Assembly (NCBI GenBank): GCA_004009845.1
Contig: RMBW01000029.1
Location: forward strand, 62,001-126,000
Length of the DNA: 64,000 nt
DNA from: Davidsoniella eucalypti
Lineage: Eukaryota; Ascomycota; Sordariomycetes; Microascales; Ceratocystidaceae
Reading direction: 5' to 3'
The notes beneath the pieces are model-generated. The model had not been told where the DNA came from, did no database searches, and saw only the letters and a program-made list of their open reading frames with translations. The position numbers and the translations under genes were made by a program. Positions 20,499 through 32,086 of this stretch are shown piece after piece. Position 1 is the stretch's first letter; each line of letters opens with the position of its first letter.

Positions 20499-22080
20499 TC
20501 AACGCCAAGTAATAGTGCCCTCGATGCCATCGTTTTGTGGCGAGATATCCAACTCCATTTCATCCGTTTCCCTGTCCCATTCTCCACCACGATTCTGTGT
20601 AGAATGAAAGATATCATGACTCCGACTCATTATATGCCCTGCTTGATTCTCATTGACATCTTTTCTGCCATCTTTGTGGAAACTTTGACGTGATTTGCGT
20701 AGTTCTTCACAGAAAGGGCCCCAGCTAGTGGTGAAGAAGATGACAGCGTTCCATAGCCCTTGTAAGGGTAGTACAACTGCGCTGGCAACATTCAAACCGA
20801 AATTAGCGGTGCCTGGGTGTATCAAGTTATGAATTCTGTTGATAGAGCTAGGCATCCACGTAACTAGTACGGAAATCGCAAAAACAAAGCTCGTTTGTAG
20901 ATATGCGACCTTGACAGGATCTAAGCGACGGATCTTTTCCTGTAGTTGGCGAAAGAGAGAGCGTTGAAGCTGTGATTCTCGGAACATCCTGTTTGCAGAG
21001 GTTGACACGCATATGGTTTCCGTACGGATGTGCGGGCAAGTTATGGGCTTGGGCTCAAGGTATTCTTCAAGTCTACTCCAGTCGGATTTACTGCTAGGTT
21101 CTGGAAGTATGGCTGGCGGGATCGACGTCGAGACACGGTTTTGTGACATGCTTGGATGTAGTAGCTTAGGCTCAATATTGGACGTAGTCACTTCCACCTC
21201 AGTCGTAATTGTGAAGTCAGGTCTGCTCAGGCCCTACATATATAGAAGAGTTAATGTCAATAGGGGTCCTATGCACAAACATGATACCTTTAGCTGACCT
21301 TTTCTGCAGAGTCTGTATCAGAATTGTCCTTCCCATTATTATCGGTTTGAGAAAGACTAATGTTTCGAAGTTGGTTTCGCTGGTGAAATACGCGGTATCC
21401 TACAGCAAAGTAGATGACAAATGATAGTATTATACACATCCAGATCGGTATATAGTAAGTCCAGATGCGTAGAAAAGCCCAATCTGGACCGATCCAACAC
21501 CACAACTGTTGATAGTGTTAGTTGCTTTTTCTTTATAAAATATGAGGTTTATCAACGTACTGTCGCATCGCCGTATACTTTGCCACGACGTTTTGTGTGT
21601 ACGATAGACAAAGTAATGGCTGGTAGTGCTGGTAATCCGTAGCAAAGTAGACAATAAATCCATAGACGCTTTCGCAAGGATGACGGACTTGCACGCATGA
21701 AGAACACCAAGAATACGTTTGTTGCCATAGCTAATGACCAGAAAGGATCTGATTGCATACACCTAAGTTTTTGGGAAAATTAGTATTGGATTTCTTGTAA
21801 AAGCTTAGACTAGATTAGCTTACATCTCAAGCAGAAATGCTTGGACTTGACATAGTGTTGATTCAGTACCAGATTTTAGCCCCTCGTAGCCCATAACACA
21901 AGCAATGCTGGCGCCAGTGTTTGCTATAGAGGCGCATAGTATGAATATATTAGGGACTGTACGGAGTCTTTTGACTGCTGTATAAGAAATCACAATCAAG
22001 AGGATACCAGCCATAGAAATAACCGAGCCTACTCGTTCTATGGCTATGATGATGTTTATCTTATCCTGAGGTAGGCTCAT
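20499..22080 (-). CDS. cAMP-receptor-like G protein-coupled receptor
   Basis: Seven-helix plasma-membrane receptor of the fungal class resembling Dictyostelium cAMP receptors; ligand unknown. Four exons: 22080-21824, 21762-21561, 21505-21299, 21233-20499; 466 aa. Hydrophobic segments: residues about 17-37 (VGSVISMAGILLIVISYTAV), 45-65 (NIFILCASIANTGASIACVM), 80-108 (CQVQAFLLEM/ CMQSDPFWSLAMATNVFLVFF), 120-140, 165-190 (YYIPIWMCIILSFVIYFAVGY), then after a Ser-rich third loop of about 130 residues the sixth (VAYLQTSFVFAISVLVTWMP) and seventh (VASAVVLPLQGLWNAVIFF). The third loop ends with basic/amphipathic LQRSLFRQLQEKIRRLDP, typical for G-protein contact. The polar C-tail is about 75 residues. 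The stop lies about 160 bp from tRNA-Leu copy 2, at the edge of the retroelement island, yet the gene looks intact. Confidence 0.85.
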
Positions 22081-23210
22081 TATCTCGGTAGTTAGGGTAG
22101 GGATTGATAGGATCTTGATGTGTGGCGTTTAATTTTTGTCAGCATCTACTGCTCTCGTCAGTATCCGAGTATAGACTATTCTTTTAAGTTTTGTTCTAGA
22201 CTGGGAACTGGAAATTATATAGGACGACATCGCGGTTCTTTATGTCTTGTCCTGCACGTGTATTTCATCATTTTTAGTTGTGAAACAGAAGTATTCGAAA
22301 CTTACTAGCAAAATACTACATATATCTACCGAGGAGAATGTGATGTCAACAAGTAGAGAGATCTCAATACCAGTCTATCATGAGTAGCCGATGAAGGGGA
22401 CGCCGTCTATATGTCAGTAACAGTATTATCAAGTCTGTTGATGATGATCAGCGAAATGTAATTTTGGGGAGTTGGCCTCGGGTTGGATAGAACTTGATGA
22501 TTTAAATGAAGAGAAGAAGTATAGAAATAACAACCAAAGCGACAGAAAGAAAGGACTAGGCCAAGGCATCGAAAAACCATCGTCTATATTTGGAAACTAC
22601 GTCTTTGTCGTATTTCTACAATTGGTGACTGAAAGCTTCGGACGAAGTATCACGAGAATGGAAGGAACTGTCAGAGAAAGGCTACTATCTGATAGTTTTA
22701 AACACCTGTTTTTATTACAAAGGGGGCTACAAAGTGACCCCAAAGACATAATAGTCACATTTGATAAGCATTATGAGCTGGTAGTATCGTTATTTGAGGC
22801 ATCGCATGAAATCGGTCTGAATTGTCCTTTTTGATGTTGTGGACGCACAGAGTGAAGGCCTTGATCTACAAGTAAAACCACATCATGTCATCGTGCAAAG
22901 CTGCGAAAAATAGTCATTAATTACAAAGTGGCCAACTACTCGATGTGTAAGCCACGTTCTTAGTACCATGTACGGTAGAAACAACAAGCTGGCAAGACCG
23001 AATTGTGCGATTGTTGCACAAAAAAGAGAACATGGAAAAGGGGGCCAAGAGCATATCCTCCACATATCTCTAACAAGCGAGATGCTGAGAGTAGAGCGTA
23101 AAGAAGCAAAACTTGGGCATGATGATATTAAAAAAAAAGGAAATGTCTTAGCTACAGAACCAAAATTGTACATTATTACAAGTTCACAGACTCACCACAC
23201 AATCGCTTAC
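22081..23210. other. Intergenic region, GPCR upstream side
   Basis: 1.1 kb upstream of the GPCR (leftward) and downstream of the orphan minus ORF. The 120-aa frame at 22472-22834 opens with TTG and has no family features; ORFs at 22883-23216 overlap on both strands. No supported gene. Confidence 0.45.
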
Positions 23211-23912
23211 TTATAAGTCAACTCTGACTGCTACAATGTTATGTGACATGAAGCCTGAAGTGAACAACCAGGCTTTACGCTGCTGTTGCGCGGCCCCGAT
23301 TGGCGCAACGGGCACAGGAACAGCCGAGCTGGACGAGGAAAGCCATACCATCATCTTCCAAGAGTGTTTTGAGGGCCCATTTTGGCCCTTCAGTTTCTCT
23401 GTCGTCGCGGCTCCGAGTGACCCGTTGCCATACCGATGGTGGTAAGAATGGCAATAAGAAGTTCGGCATAATAGACCGTAAAGGAGTAGTTGCGTTGATG
23501 TGGGTGTTGCCAAGGCCACGATGGATGAGATCTTGTGGTCGGCCTTTTTCTGGTCACTGAACACTTCCGATGCTTTGGCTGTAGCAAGCATCACGACTCT
23601 ACTGTAGCCACCGTACGGACCACTGAAGTAGCTAGAATTGTCTACTAAAATCTGTGCATCGAAAGACTCGTCTATACAGATCTGGTTGTTTGCAGAAATT
23701 TGGCCAATTTGCAATTTTCCACTACTGTTATCAACCATGAGAATCTCGTCGGGCATGCGGCCATGGCCTAGGTCGTTGGCACAGTGGAGGTGGCCAAGTG
23801 CTACTGATACTTCGGTGCCTTCGAATGGTGCCTTGGTTATTGGTGGAGCTGGATCAGTCACAGTCGCCATTGGTCCAGTAAGCATTCGGAAGGAAAGGTT
23901 TCGATCACACAC
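23211..23912 (-). CDS. Hypothetical protein (orphan ORF)
   Basis: Uninterrupted minus-strand frame of 233 codons; translation from the second in-frame ATG (23867, MATVTDPAPPITK) would give 218 aa. I do not recognise it. The N-terminal 120 residues are moderately polar with GHLHCANDLGHGR, DEILMVDNSSGKLQ and YFSGPYGGYSRVVM. The rest is Ser/Ala-rich low complexity (WLSSSSSAVPVPVAPIG) with overlapping open frames on both strands between 23236 and 23587, which lowers confidence in that half. The composition is more GC-rich than the surrounding AT-rich DNA. It may be a real single-exon gene, a gene whose 3' exon is wrongly read through an intron, or chance. Confidence 0.35.
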   Translation of the reverse strand: MCDRNLSFRMLTGPMATVTDPAPPITKAPFEGTEVSVALGHLHCANDLGHGRMPDEILMVDNSSGKLQIGQISANNQICIDESFDAQILVDNSSYFSGPYGGYSRVVMLATAKASEVFSDQKKADHKISSIVALATPTSTQLLLYGLLCRTSYCHSYHHRYGNGSLGAATTEKLKGQNGPSKHSWKMMVWLSSSSSAVPVPVAPIGAAQQQRKAWLFTSGFMSHNIVAVRVDL

Positions 23913-24537
23913 TAGAGGCCGTCACGTGATGATCGTTCGTGACGAAGAACGAGGTGGGCGAGCGTGCGAAAATATCATTAGGTGTTTGAATCAGAGAGTG
24001 CTAGACGGTACGTATGCGCTGTGGTAAATGAATAGAGACGAAGATTTCAACGACGGAGCGAGCTGCTTGGATATTTTTTGTTGTAAGCCTGGCAGAGAGA
24101 GCATCAATATATTCAGGGTTGGGCAAGTGATTAACAGGTTATTCTTGTGTCAGCTGGTATTGAATCGATGGAGATAATTTAGAGGTGTAGTAGTGGATAA
24201 CATGAGAGGACTAGAGAAAAAAAACTTCGATTTATTGCATTCATTTAAGGAACATTCAAGTATCAGTACATGATAAAGTAGAGAATAAAGGCGAGCCTGG
24301 TTCCATCGCAGGAAAAAAAAGGAGAAATGATAAGCAACTCCATAAACACCGTAAAGTCCTCGCTCAGAACGCTAACTACTAGGAAAAAGTTCTACAAGCA
24401 AGACTTATTTGATAGACGTTGTATGCCGAGCCCAATGTTAAAACAGAAACAAAAACAAGTAATCAATCACTAGAAGAGGTCCAAACAAAGAATGAAAGAT
24501 AAGAGTCACCACAAACAATATGATGGGACTATGAAAA
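23913..24537. other. Intergenic region UBC6 3' side
   Basis: Holds the presumed promoter of the orphan ORF and the AT-rich 3' flank of UBC6. No gene, repeat or RNA recognised. Confidence 0.5.
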
Positions 24538-25572
24538 TTAAGTCGAGTTTAATAACCGAGCAAGAAGCACATAGAAGAAAATGAAGCTTCCGAAAATCAA
24601 GAGCTTGTTTCGTGATGCCCATCCTCTACCAGCATCACGCTGCTGAACAACAGCATCAACTACTGCCTGTGCTTGGTTAGCTCTTCCACTTCCATTTGCA
24701 TTGCCTGTCTGACTCGCGATGCCGAGTGGTAGGCCACATAATGGGGACGAACCAGAAGGACCGGCTACCGCACCATCGCTGTCGAGTTGGTTGCCGGTAG
24801 CAAGATCAATGTTGCTGGTTTCCATCCACTGACGGTTGCTCTGGTCTAGCTCAGGCCACTGTTCACGGAACTTGGCGCCACCGTCGCCGGCCTTGATATT
24901 GCCCTTGAGAGCGGGGCTTACTTGTGAGCCACCGCCTGTCGAGTTCCACCAACGCGTGCGAGCAGCGTACTGCTTCTTCTGGACCTCTGAGCTGGAGATG
25001 GAGCCGGTAGTCGATTCATCACCAGTCATGAAGGAGAGAAGGCCGATGAGAATGGTGGACACTTCCCAGGCAGGGTTGAAGGACTTGGGGTGGAAGTCGG
25101 ATATGGAAAGGCAGAGACGGGTTGAAGTCTGGAAGCGGCCTGAAGGCGTGTGCATGCGGATAGCTGGTGGGGCGAACGGGTAGTTTGGTGGGAAGACGAG
25201 CGTGCCCCAGTATTGGCCGCCGTGATACGGAGTGTCCTCGGGTCCGGTGATGACGTAATGCCACCTAGAGAGCAGGGGTCAGTAGAGGGTTTGGAATGAT
25301 TTCGCAACTGGAAATCAAGAGGGACAGAGAGAATTGGGACTTCCGAGGATTGAACAGAACTGATGCTAATTGTGCAGGCAGGTAGACATACTCAAGAATG
25401 TTGGACTCTGAGGGGTGAGCGTCGATATATGGTGGGGGATTAGCCTGAATAGACTTGTATTCACGGGTCAACTATAGCGGAAAAAACAGCACTAGGTTAG
25501 TCACGGGCGCAGAGAATATTAGAGGGAGAAGGATGGTCGTACCCGTGTGCGGGCAGCCTTTGTCGCAGACAT
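24538..25572 (-). CDS. UBC6: ER-anchored ubiquitin-conjugating enzyme Ubc6 (UBE2J)
   Basis: Tail-anchored E2 of the ER membrane working with Doa10 in ER-associated degradation. Three exons: 25572-25543 (30 nt), 25471-25392, 25264-24538; 278 aa. UBC fold at residues about 8-160: REYKSIQANPPPYI, GTLVFPPNYPFAPPAIRMHTPSGRF, then the catalytic Cys88 in TRLCLSISDFHP, close to Cys87 of yeast Ubc6. The UBE2J-type motif HP(K)SFNPAWEVSTIL and the MTGDESTTGS loop follow. Residues about 165-250 are a polar linker. Residues about 258-276 (LLIFGSFIFFYVLLARLL) are the C-terminal anchor with a very short lumenal tail, as in the family. The start ATG gives MSATKAARTR. Confidence 0.93.
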
Positions 25573-27546
25573 CGCGGCGGATTGTAGACAGGGACGAGGC
25601 TAATGTGAATAAATGAATGCTTCACTGTGGCTTGATGAATGACGGCCAGGTGTGACGACCAAATTTCTAGACTGCGATGGCGAAGAAATGGAGGGGAAAG
25701 AAAGAGAGCAGTTGAACAGGTGTCAGCTAATGCGAAAGCACAATGCTATGCTGCTTGTGGCGTTGATTGAGACCGTGTTCGCCGACGATTAACACAGAAA
25801 TGCAAATAGGAAGAAAATACGATGAGCGATAAGCAGCGAAGAAAAAACTTGGAGGGAGACTGCTTGCAAGAATGAGTGGCGGTAATTGATGTAATATAAA
25901 GAACGGCAAGGTCACGTTTTGTGTTGAATAATGCAAATGCACAGGCGTTGGGGACGGCACGGAAAGACTAAAAAGAAGCAGGAAGAAAACTATGCGGTGA
26001 AGAAGATGTCGAGAGAAAGATATGGAAATGCAGATAGAATTGAGACAAGGCGTAAAACAACTGCATAGAAAGTACTTGCGGCACTGCACTGTCTTGATTG
26101 GTCTTCTGTTGACAATGTTTCAAAGATAGCTACAGAGACAGTTGGGATAGATAAAGAGTGTCAAGACCACCAGGCACGCTACACTAGACAACGGCGCAAA
26201 CACCATATAAATTAGGATATGAAAAAACCCGCAGCGACGCGATAGTTGGAAATAAGATTGGCTTTCGAGGGAATACGGAATGATGTTGTTGCAACAAGAA
26301 GAAGAGGTTTTGATCAGAAGTGGGTTGGAGAAAAGGAACAATACAGATAGGGTGGGAAAGCTGCAGCCACTCAAGGCGGGATTGAACAGGTGAGATCATG
26401 GGGCTGGTATGCATTTTAGTATCTGTACAGATGTACACATTACACATTGCATAATATATGTACACAGTTACAAAAGATAGCACTGCTCATTGCACCTAGT
26501 ACTGCAACCTTTTACTGCAGTGAGCACCACTGATGGACCTGGCTAAGACAATGGATCCTATGGTAGCCTTTGGCGTGTTCTTGCTTATGTACATACTGCA
26601 TGTGTGAGATTTTTATGGACCAGAGCTTCCTGTGCCCCATATTTCTAGGTGGTCTTTTGCAGCTGAAGGAAGGCTCTTGTCTTGCCCGGATTGTATCGCG
26701 CTGCGAAGGCGATTTCACTTTTTTACTGGCTGAGTGTTCCTAATGAGCTGGGCCCCAGTTTTTCTTGTCGCTTTTTTCCAATCATCCCTGCGCGACTTCC
26801 AGCCTGACCCAACTTGATTCTTTCTCCCCTCTTTAAATTTCCCTACCCTCTTTTCTCCGCTGTAGCAACCATCATCATTGCCATCTATTCGCACTTTGTC
26901 ATCGACATCACCTGAACCACCGCAAAATTCATCGACTTGGCTTACCTTGTGTTCTTGTACCAAATCAATCGATAACTACCATTAAACCGGTACTCTGCGA
27001 TTGTGAATTTTACCCAGAATTCCACCCTTCTTTCTGATACAACGTTCGATCTGACGGGACTTTTCTTTCAATCAGTTGCCAATCATCTTCTTACAAATAC
27101 TTTTGTGCTCTCGGCGTATTTACCTTCCTCCAAAAAATACCCAGCTATCTGGAGGTTTTTTTGTCTTTTTCTTATTATCCTTTTCCATCAGCCAATTAAC
27201 CACCTTGTCTTGAACACCTTTTACTTCCTTTTCTGCGCGTCGTCTCCCAACCATCAAGACATCTATTTGAGCACAGTATCCTCAAATTCACGAATAACCC
27301 ATCTCATATATCTGCCCTATCTTAGACCTCTCTCTCGACAACGCGCCACTACACCTAACTTTTCCTACCATTAAACTAGGTGTACGTAGAGTCCAGATTA
27401 GCTACACAAAATAGAGATCTTCCTTCTCGATTGAATTCGTCTTTGCGCCTCAGGAGAGTATCAAATCTTCCCACAAATCAATCAATCGCGTAATTCACCA
27501 ATTTCAATTATATCTCCATCTTTCTTTCAATCAGAACAGCACGAAA
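25573..27546. other. Divergent intergenic region UBC6 / KH gene
   Basis: Almost 2 kb between divergent starts. The left 1.1 kb has G/A-rich stretches with only chance ORFs. From about 26750 to 27546 the plus strand is pyrimidine-rich (CTTTTTTCC, TCTTTCTCCCCTC, TTTCTTTCAATC) and is likely the promoter plus a long 5' leader of the KH gene. The 123-codon frame at 27003-27374 has a GTG, not ATG, first codon and is not called. Confidence 0.5.
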
Positions 27547-29010
27547 ATGTCTGCTTCTCCTCCTCCCGCCCAATCGGTCAAGCGCCCCCTTGATGATGCT
27601 TCATCTCCCCTACGCCATAGTGAACAGCCTGATACCAAGCGTCTTATCATCGACAAAGTCGTAAAGAACGAAGATGGCGTTGAAGTCACTAAGCCCGAGG
27701 CTGTCTCCGCCCCTGCTAGCTCTGAAGAGAAGACCAACGGTAGCAAGGAGGATGCCGACGACAAGGCCAATGGCAACAATGGCGCCGATGAGACCGCCTG
27801 GATTCACATTCGTGCTGTCATCTCTAGCCCCGAAGCTGCCACTATCATCGGCAAGGGCGGAGAAAATGTATCCAACATCCGCAAGATGTCAGGTGCCAAA
27901 TGCACTGTCAGTGATTATCAAAAAGGTGCCGTCGAGCGTATTCTGACTGTCAGTGGTGTCGTGGATGCCGTCGCCAAGGTATGTAAATTCGTACAACATT
28001 GTATCACTAAAGCACATTAAAACTAACAAAGTATACTTAGGCTTTTGGTTTGATCATTCGCACACTCAACAACGAGAACCTAACTGAGCCCTCGACAGCG
28101 CAGTCAAAGACCTACCCTCTTCGTTTGCTGATCCCCCACGTTCTAATTGGTTCCATCATCGGAAAGGGTGGTTCTCGTATTCGTGAGATCCAGGAAGCTT
28201 CTGGTGCACGCCTGAATGCCTCTGACTCTTGCCTACCTCTATCAACTGAGCGATCACTAGTGGTGATGGGTGTCGCTGATGCTGTTCATATCGCGACCTA
28301 CTATGTTGGTAGCACTCTTCTTGAGCAGCTGAAGGAGCGTTTCGGCGGTCCTGCTGCCTCGGCTTATGCGACTCGCAGCGGAGGTCCTGCTGGTGCTGTC
28401 CCCGGTGGCATGCAAGTTGTACCTTACAACCCTCAGCCTGCTGGTGGCAATTTCGGAAACCGCGAAAACTACGGCCGGAGAAATGATGCTCGTGCTCACC
28501 AGATGCCAATGCCCGGTGCTTATGCCCAGCCTTACCATCCCCATGCCCCGGCGCCAAACCCCACCATCCCAATGCACTATGGTGGACAGCCCAGTGCCGC
28601 ATACGGCGGTGCTGCCCCTAACATCCCTCATGCCCCGGCTCCTCATGCAGCTCACCATGTGCCAGCTGGTCCGACTGCCGGCCAGCCTATGCCCGGTGCT
28701 ATGGCTGGAACCCCAGTAACTCAGCAAATCTATATTCCTAATGATATGGTGGGTGCTATCATTGGAAAGGGCGGTGCCAAAATCAACGAAATACGCCAGA
28801 TTAGTGGTAGTGTTATCAAGATCAACGAACCTCAGGATAACAATAATGAGCGTCTGGTCACCATCACCGGTACCGAGGAATGCAACCGCATGGCTCTATA
28901 CATGCTGTACTCTAGACTTGGTAAGTCTCTTGTTGCTTAAAATATATCTACATTTGATATAGGATCCCACAACTAACAGTGTAACAGAGTCCGAAAAGCA
29001 CCGTGCTTAA
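27547..29010 (+). CDS. Triple-KH RNA-binding protein (Rnc1/Pbp2/Hek2-like)
   Basis: Poly(C)-binding-type RNA-binding protein, related to S. pombe Rnc1 and S. cerevisiae Pbp2/Hek2, which control stability or localisation of specific mRNAs. Exons 27547-27978, 28041-28920 and 28988-29010; 444 aa. Three KH domains, each with an intact GKGG loop (IIGKGGENV at residue about 100, IIGKGGSRI at about 183, IIGKGGAKI at about 384). KH1 is about 84-150, KH2 about 165-235, KH3 about 372-440. The first 80 residues are acidic/polar. Between KH2 and KH3 lies a 130-residue Gly/Pro/Ala/His-rich linker (e.g. PYHPHAPAPNPTIPMHYGG), likely disordered. The last exon supplies only ESEKHRA. If the last intron is retained, the protein would end GKSLVA instead. 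Confidence 0.88.
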
Positions 29011-30561
29011 ACCTTAACCCACAACCAAACAATATTCTTTGTCGTTTCTTCTTTGGGTGGTTCAGGCGTTTTTGTGCGTTTGGTCTTTCAATTGTTTCTG
29101 GGTCCATTCTTTCCTCGGTTGCACATTTCTACATCCTATATTTTCTTTTATTCAGTCTTATGCATCTTGTTTGTTCGGTGGCTTGGCAACTATCAAGCCC
29201 TGTTTACACTAAAAAGGTCGTTGGTTGGCGATATTGTAGGATACATCGTCGTATTTTCAGGTATAGTTTCCATGCTATGCTTCGAAGGCAACAGTCTTCG
29301 AACTTATGGCACAACCCCACGTCCCGAGAGCGAAAAAATCGACTTGCTATTGTCAAAACTTTGGCATGTGTCAAAAGCTCGGAGACGTTGGTTCGTTCTC
29401 TGCACAGGGCCAAGGTACATTATCATGTCCCCCGCAACCTATATTGCAACAAACAGCGCAAGATTTTTCAAGAAGGTAAACATGCACATTGAGGGTACTA
29501 ACTCTCATGACTTGGCAATCAGGTCATTGTTGCATTTGAATGATTTGAACTGGTAGTGTCCACGGTTGGCCAAGGTTAGGATATTGGGTATCTGTTTTGT
29601 CTTTTTTTCTGCCGTTTCCCTGGGACCGGTGAAGCTTCATAAGTCACAGTGGTTTCGGTTACACCTTCACTTGTTCCCATCTACTACTCATGTCCTTGCA
29701 CTTCTTTCTTTTCTGGTAGTTTATTGCACGGATCTTTACACATGTACTTTACCATTATCACTACTCTTTCCATTCTCGCATATTCCTCATGCAGACTTGA
29801 TCTCTCTATGCCCTTGCAACAAAACTCTATCCATAACTCTCCGCCATCAGCATATATCTCTATCTCTCACCATCCGTAACTGGTTCTCGGGCAGGCTCCT
29901 CACCTCCAGCATCAACTCTCAAAATCCTGACCCGAGTAACCACACAATTTGTATAACTCGTATCTTTCCTAACAATCTGTCCTATGCACTGAACAAGCCA
30001 ATCAATCCTTCCACCATCACTGTCACAGTTACTTTTATTGCGGTATTACCATACATGCAATGCCAACCAGCCAGCGCCAACTCTCCCTTCATACGCCACT
30101 GTCGAAATTTTCACCTACCTGATCAACTCATATCTTCTTTTTTATTTTCACCCACCACCCTAATTCTGCTTTTGGACATCTGAAGGGCAAGCCAAGCAAC
30201 GCTGACACGCACTAACCCTTGCTATATTCATGGCGCTACTATTATGCTTATGTGATTTAGATTTTAGCGAGAGCCCTTTGTCTTCCACCAACGCGTCGCC
30301 TCTATCCGCGCCACTCAGAACAGTCCACGTCACACCAACGCACAACCAAAACAACAGTACTAACATGCAGCATCACCTAGAGCTATATCATAGCACGTGA
30401 TTTCATGTCTCATAAATATTGCTACTAACCACGGTTTTCTTTAGAACGTAGATCTATCGTATTATTCTATTTATCTCACTAAAATGTGCATGTCTTGTAA
30501 CTAAAAGTGGACATAGTACTAAAACATCATCTAACATGACCATCTTAATATATTGTTCACT
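29011..30561. other. Convergent intergenic region, no supported gene
   Basis: 1.5 kb between the KH gene and the DABB-like gene, which converge. It is T-rich at first (3' UTR). The long frames 29053-29556 and 29566-30183 begin with TTG and contain no motif I know. No tRNA or repeat seen. Confidence 0.45.
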
Positions 30562-31331
30562 TTAATTCTTCTTATAGCTCTTGAAATTCACGTGGTACTA
30601 AAACAAACATGTTAGCTATGATTACGGTATATCGAAATTCCATCCGTTGTAACTCACCATGGCCATATCTTTCGCGCCTTCGCGGAGCAGGCCAATATTG
30701 GCAATGATAGCTATCATGATCGTTAGTCATAGAGTCTGTTATATGATTGTCATTTTGACTTACGGTTACCGGGCTTAGCCTTAGCCTCTAGATGGGCCTC
30801 CTTGCTGTCCCAACCCAATACCATGCCAACAGCCTTCTCCTTCTCCTCATCGGCCTTAGCGATAAGCTCCGGGGTCTCACCACTGGCGCCTCCGTGGTAG
30901 CCGATGAGGTTACCTTCATCCATCTTCTGGAGGAACTTTTGAGTGTTGTCAACATAACCATTCTCGACACCATAGCACATCAGCACCTCGGTGCAGTTGG
31001 ATGTCACAGCTGGGTATGCATTAGGTCCTAAGAAGACCTCGAAGTAGTCAACATCGCATACGATGGCGTCCATCTTAGCCTTAAAGGGTTCGAAGTCATC
31101 GGATTGCTGAAATTCGATGTGCTTTTCGCGCGAGAGCCAGGGAACTAGCATGAGCCATGTTGACGGCTGCTCAATGTACTGGCCGACGAACACCTGGCTG
31201 TCGACTTGCGGTAGCGAGGCTAGGACGGTCAAAAGTGAGGTATAGTTGCTAGGCGGGACATAACCAGGTAATGCACCGGCAGCATCCCGGAACCCGAAGG
31301 TGAAATGCTCGAAAATAAGGCTAGATGTCAT
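30562..31331 (-). CDS. Dimeric alpha-beta barrel-like protein, unknown function
   Basis: Three exons: 31331-30764, 30710-30658 (53 nt), 30597-30562 (36 nt); 218 aa, ending YHVNFKSYKKN. Intron 2 has GTGAGT, GCTAAC and TTTTAG signals; without it a stop is reached 12 codons on. The segment FVGQYIEQPSTWLMLVPWLSREKH, followed by D(F)EPFKAKMDAI and VDYFEVFLGP, has the look of the ABM/EthD/Dabb ferredoxin-like fold, where a strand, a Trp-containing strand and a KHxxF-type helix repeat. A second, weaker half follows (YGVENGYVDNTQKFLQKMD, IGYHGGASGE, AVGMVLGWDSKEAH), suggesting two tandem barrels, as in many fungal proteins annotated only as DABB. No signal peptide. Substrate unknown; fold assignment is by pattern only. 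Confidence 0.6.
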
Positions 31332-32086
31332 TTTAGAAGGAAGGTATTGCAGCGCAGTAAAGTATCGTGATTTGGGAGTGATGAAATAATTTCAAGATGA
31401 ACAGAATGTCAAGATCTCAACAGTTGGGTATATTTTATATTCATAAGCTGGTGCCATTTCATTGCTAGCTAGAAGTGGGGCCGTTTATGCTGGAGCTTCA
31501 TCGGCAATTTCAACAGCCTTTGTGTGGGGTTGTCCGATTTCAAGAGTCTCGGTTTAATGTAACTAGCTTGAAGCTGCGAAGCTGAAAGCCTTGAAAGCTG
31601 ATGTAGGACGAGCTGAGTCTTGGCCCGGGACAACACGAAAGTCTTTTACCTAATTCGGTGTCAGCCGAAACACATGCATGGAAGCGGTGTATCGATTGGT
31701 ACAAATCACATACATAATGAGATGCGTGCATATACTTCGTATTCAAGGGCCATTCGAAGACTATGTATCTAGGAGTTCCGACTAATCCCCTAGGTATAGT
31801 ATAGTTGTGTTGATAATATCGTGACACTATGTATCTTAGATTCGTGGTGTGTATTGCAACTACTACAATTCTACACATCATAACAATAGAAAACATGAAG
31901 CTGCCCTCCATCGGGATATCACAGCAGGAAGCTGTACTGAAGATACTCTGGAATAAACACCCTCCTTCCTATCCCATGATAGGAAATATTGTATCCCACA
32001 AAACAATGGATTATGCCGTGGAACCCTTTTTCAAGTCTTCATCTATCTTTGTATACACTCGGTATACTAGATGAAGGACAGCCATC
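31332..32086. other. Divergent intergenic region
   Basis: Promoter region between the DABB-like gene (-) and the coiled-coil gene (+). The ORFs at 31540-31911 and 31829-32074 overlap on opposite strands and lack features. Confidence 0.5.

Noticed and set aside
22472..22834. 120-codon plus-strand frame
   Set aside because: First codon is TTG; the first ATG comes about half way; no motif.
27003..27374. 123-codon frame in the KH gene leader
   Set aside because: Starts with GTG; its Ser/Phe/Leu-rich sequence is what a pyrimidine-rich leader encodes by chance.
29053..30183. Two long frames (167 and 205 codons) after the KH gene
   Set aside because: TTG starts, hydrophobic/Ser-rich read-through of T-rich sequence, no family features.
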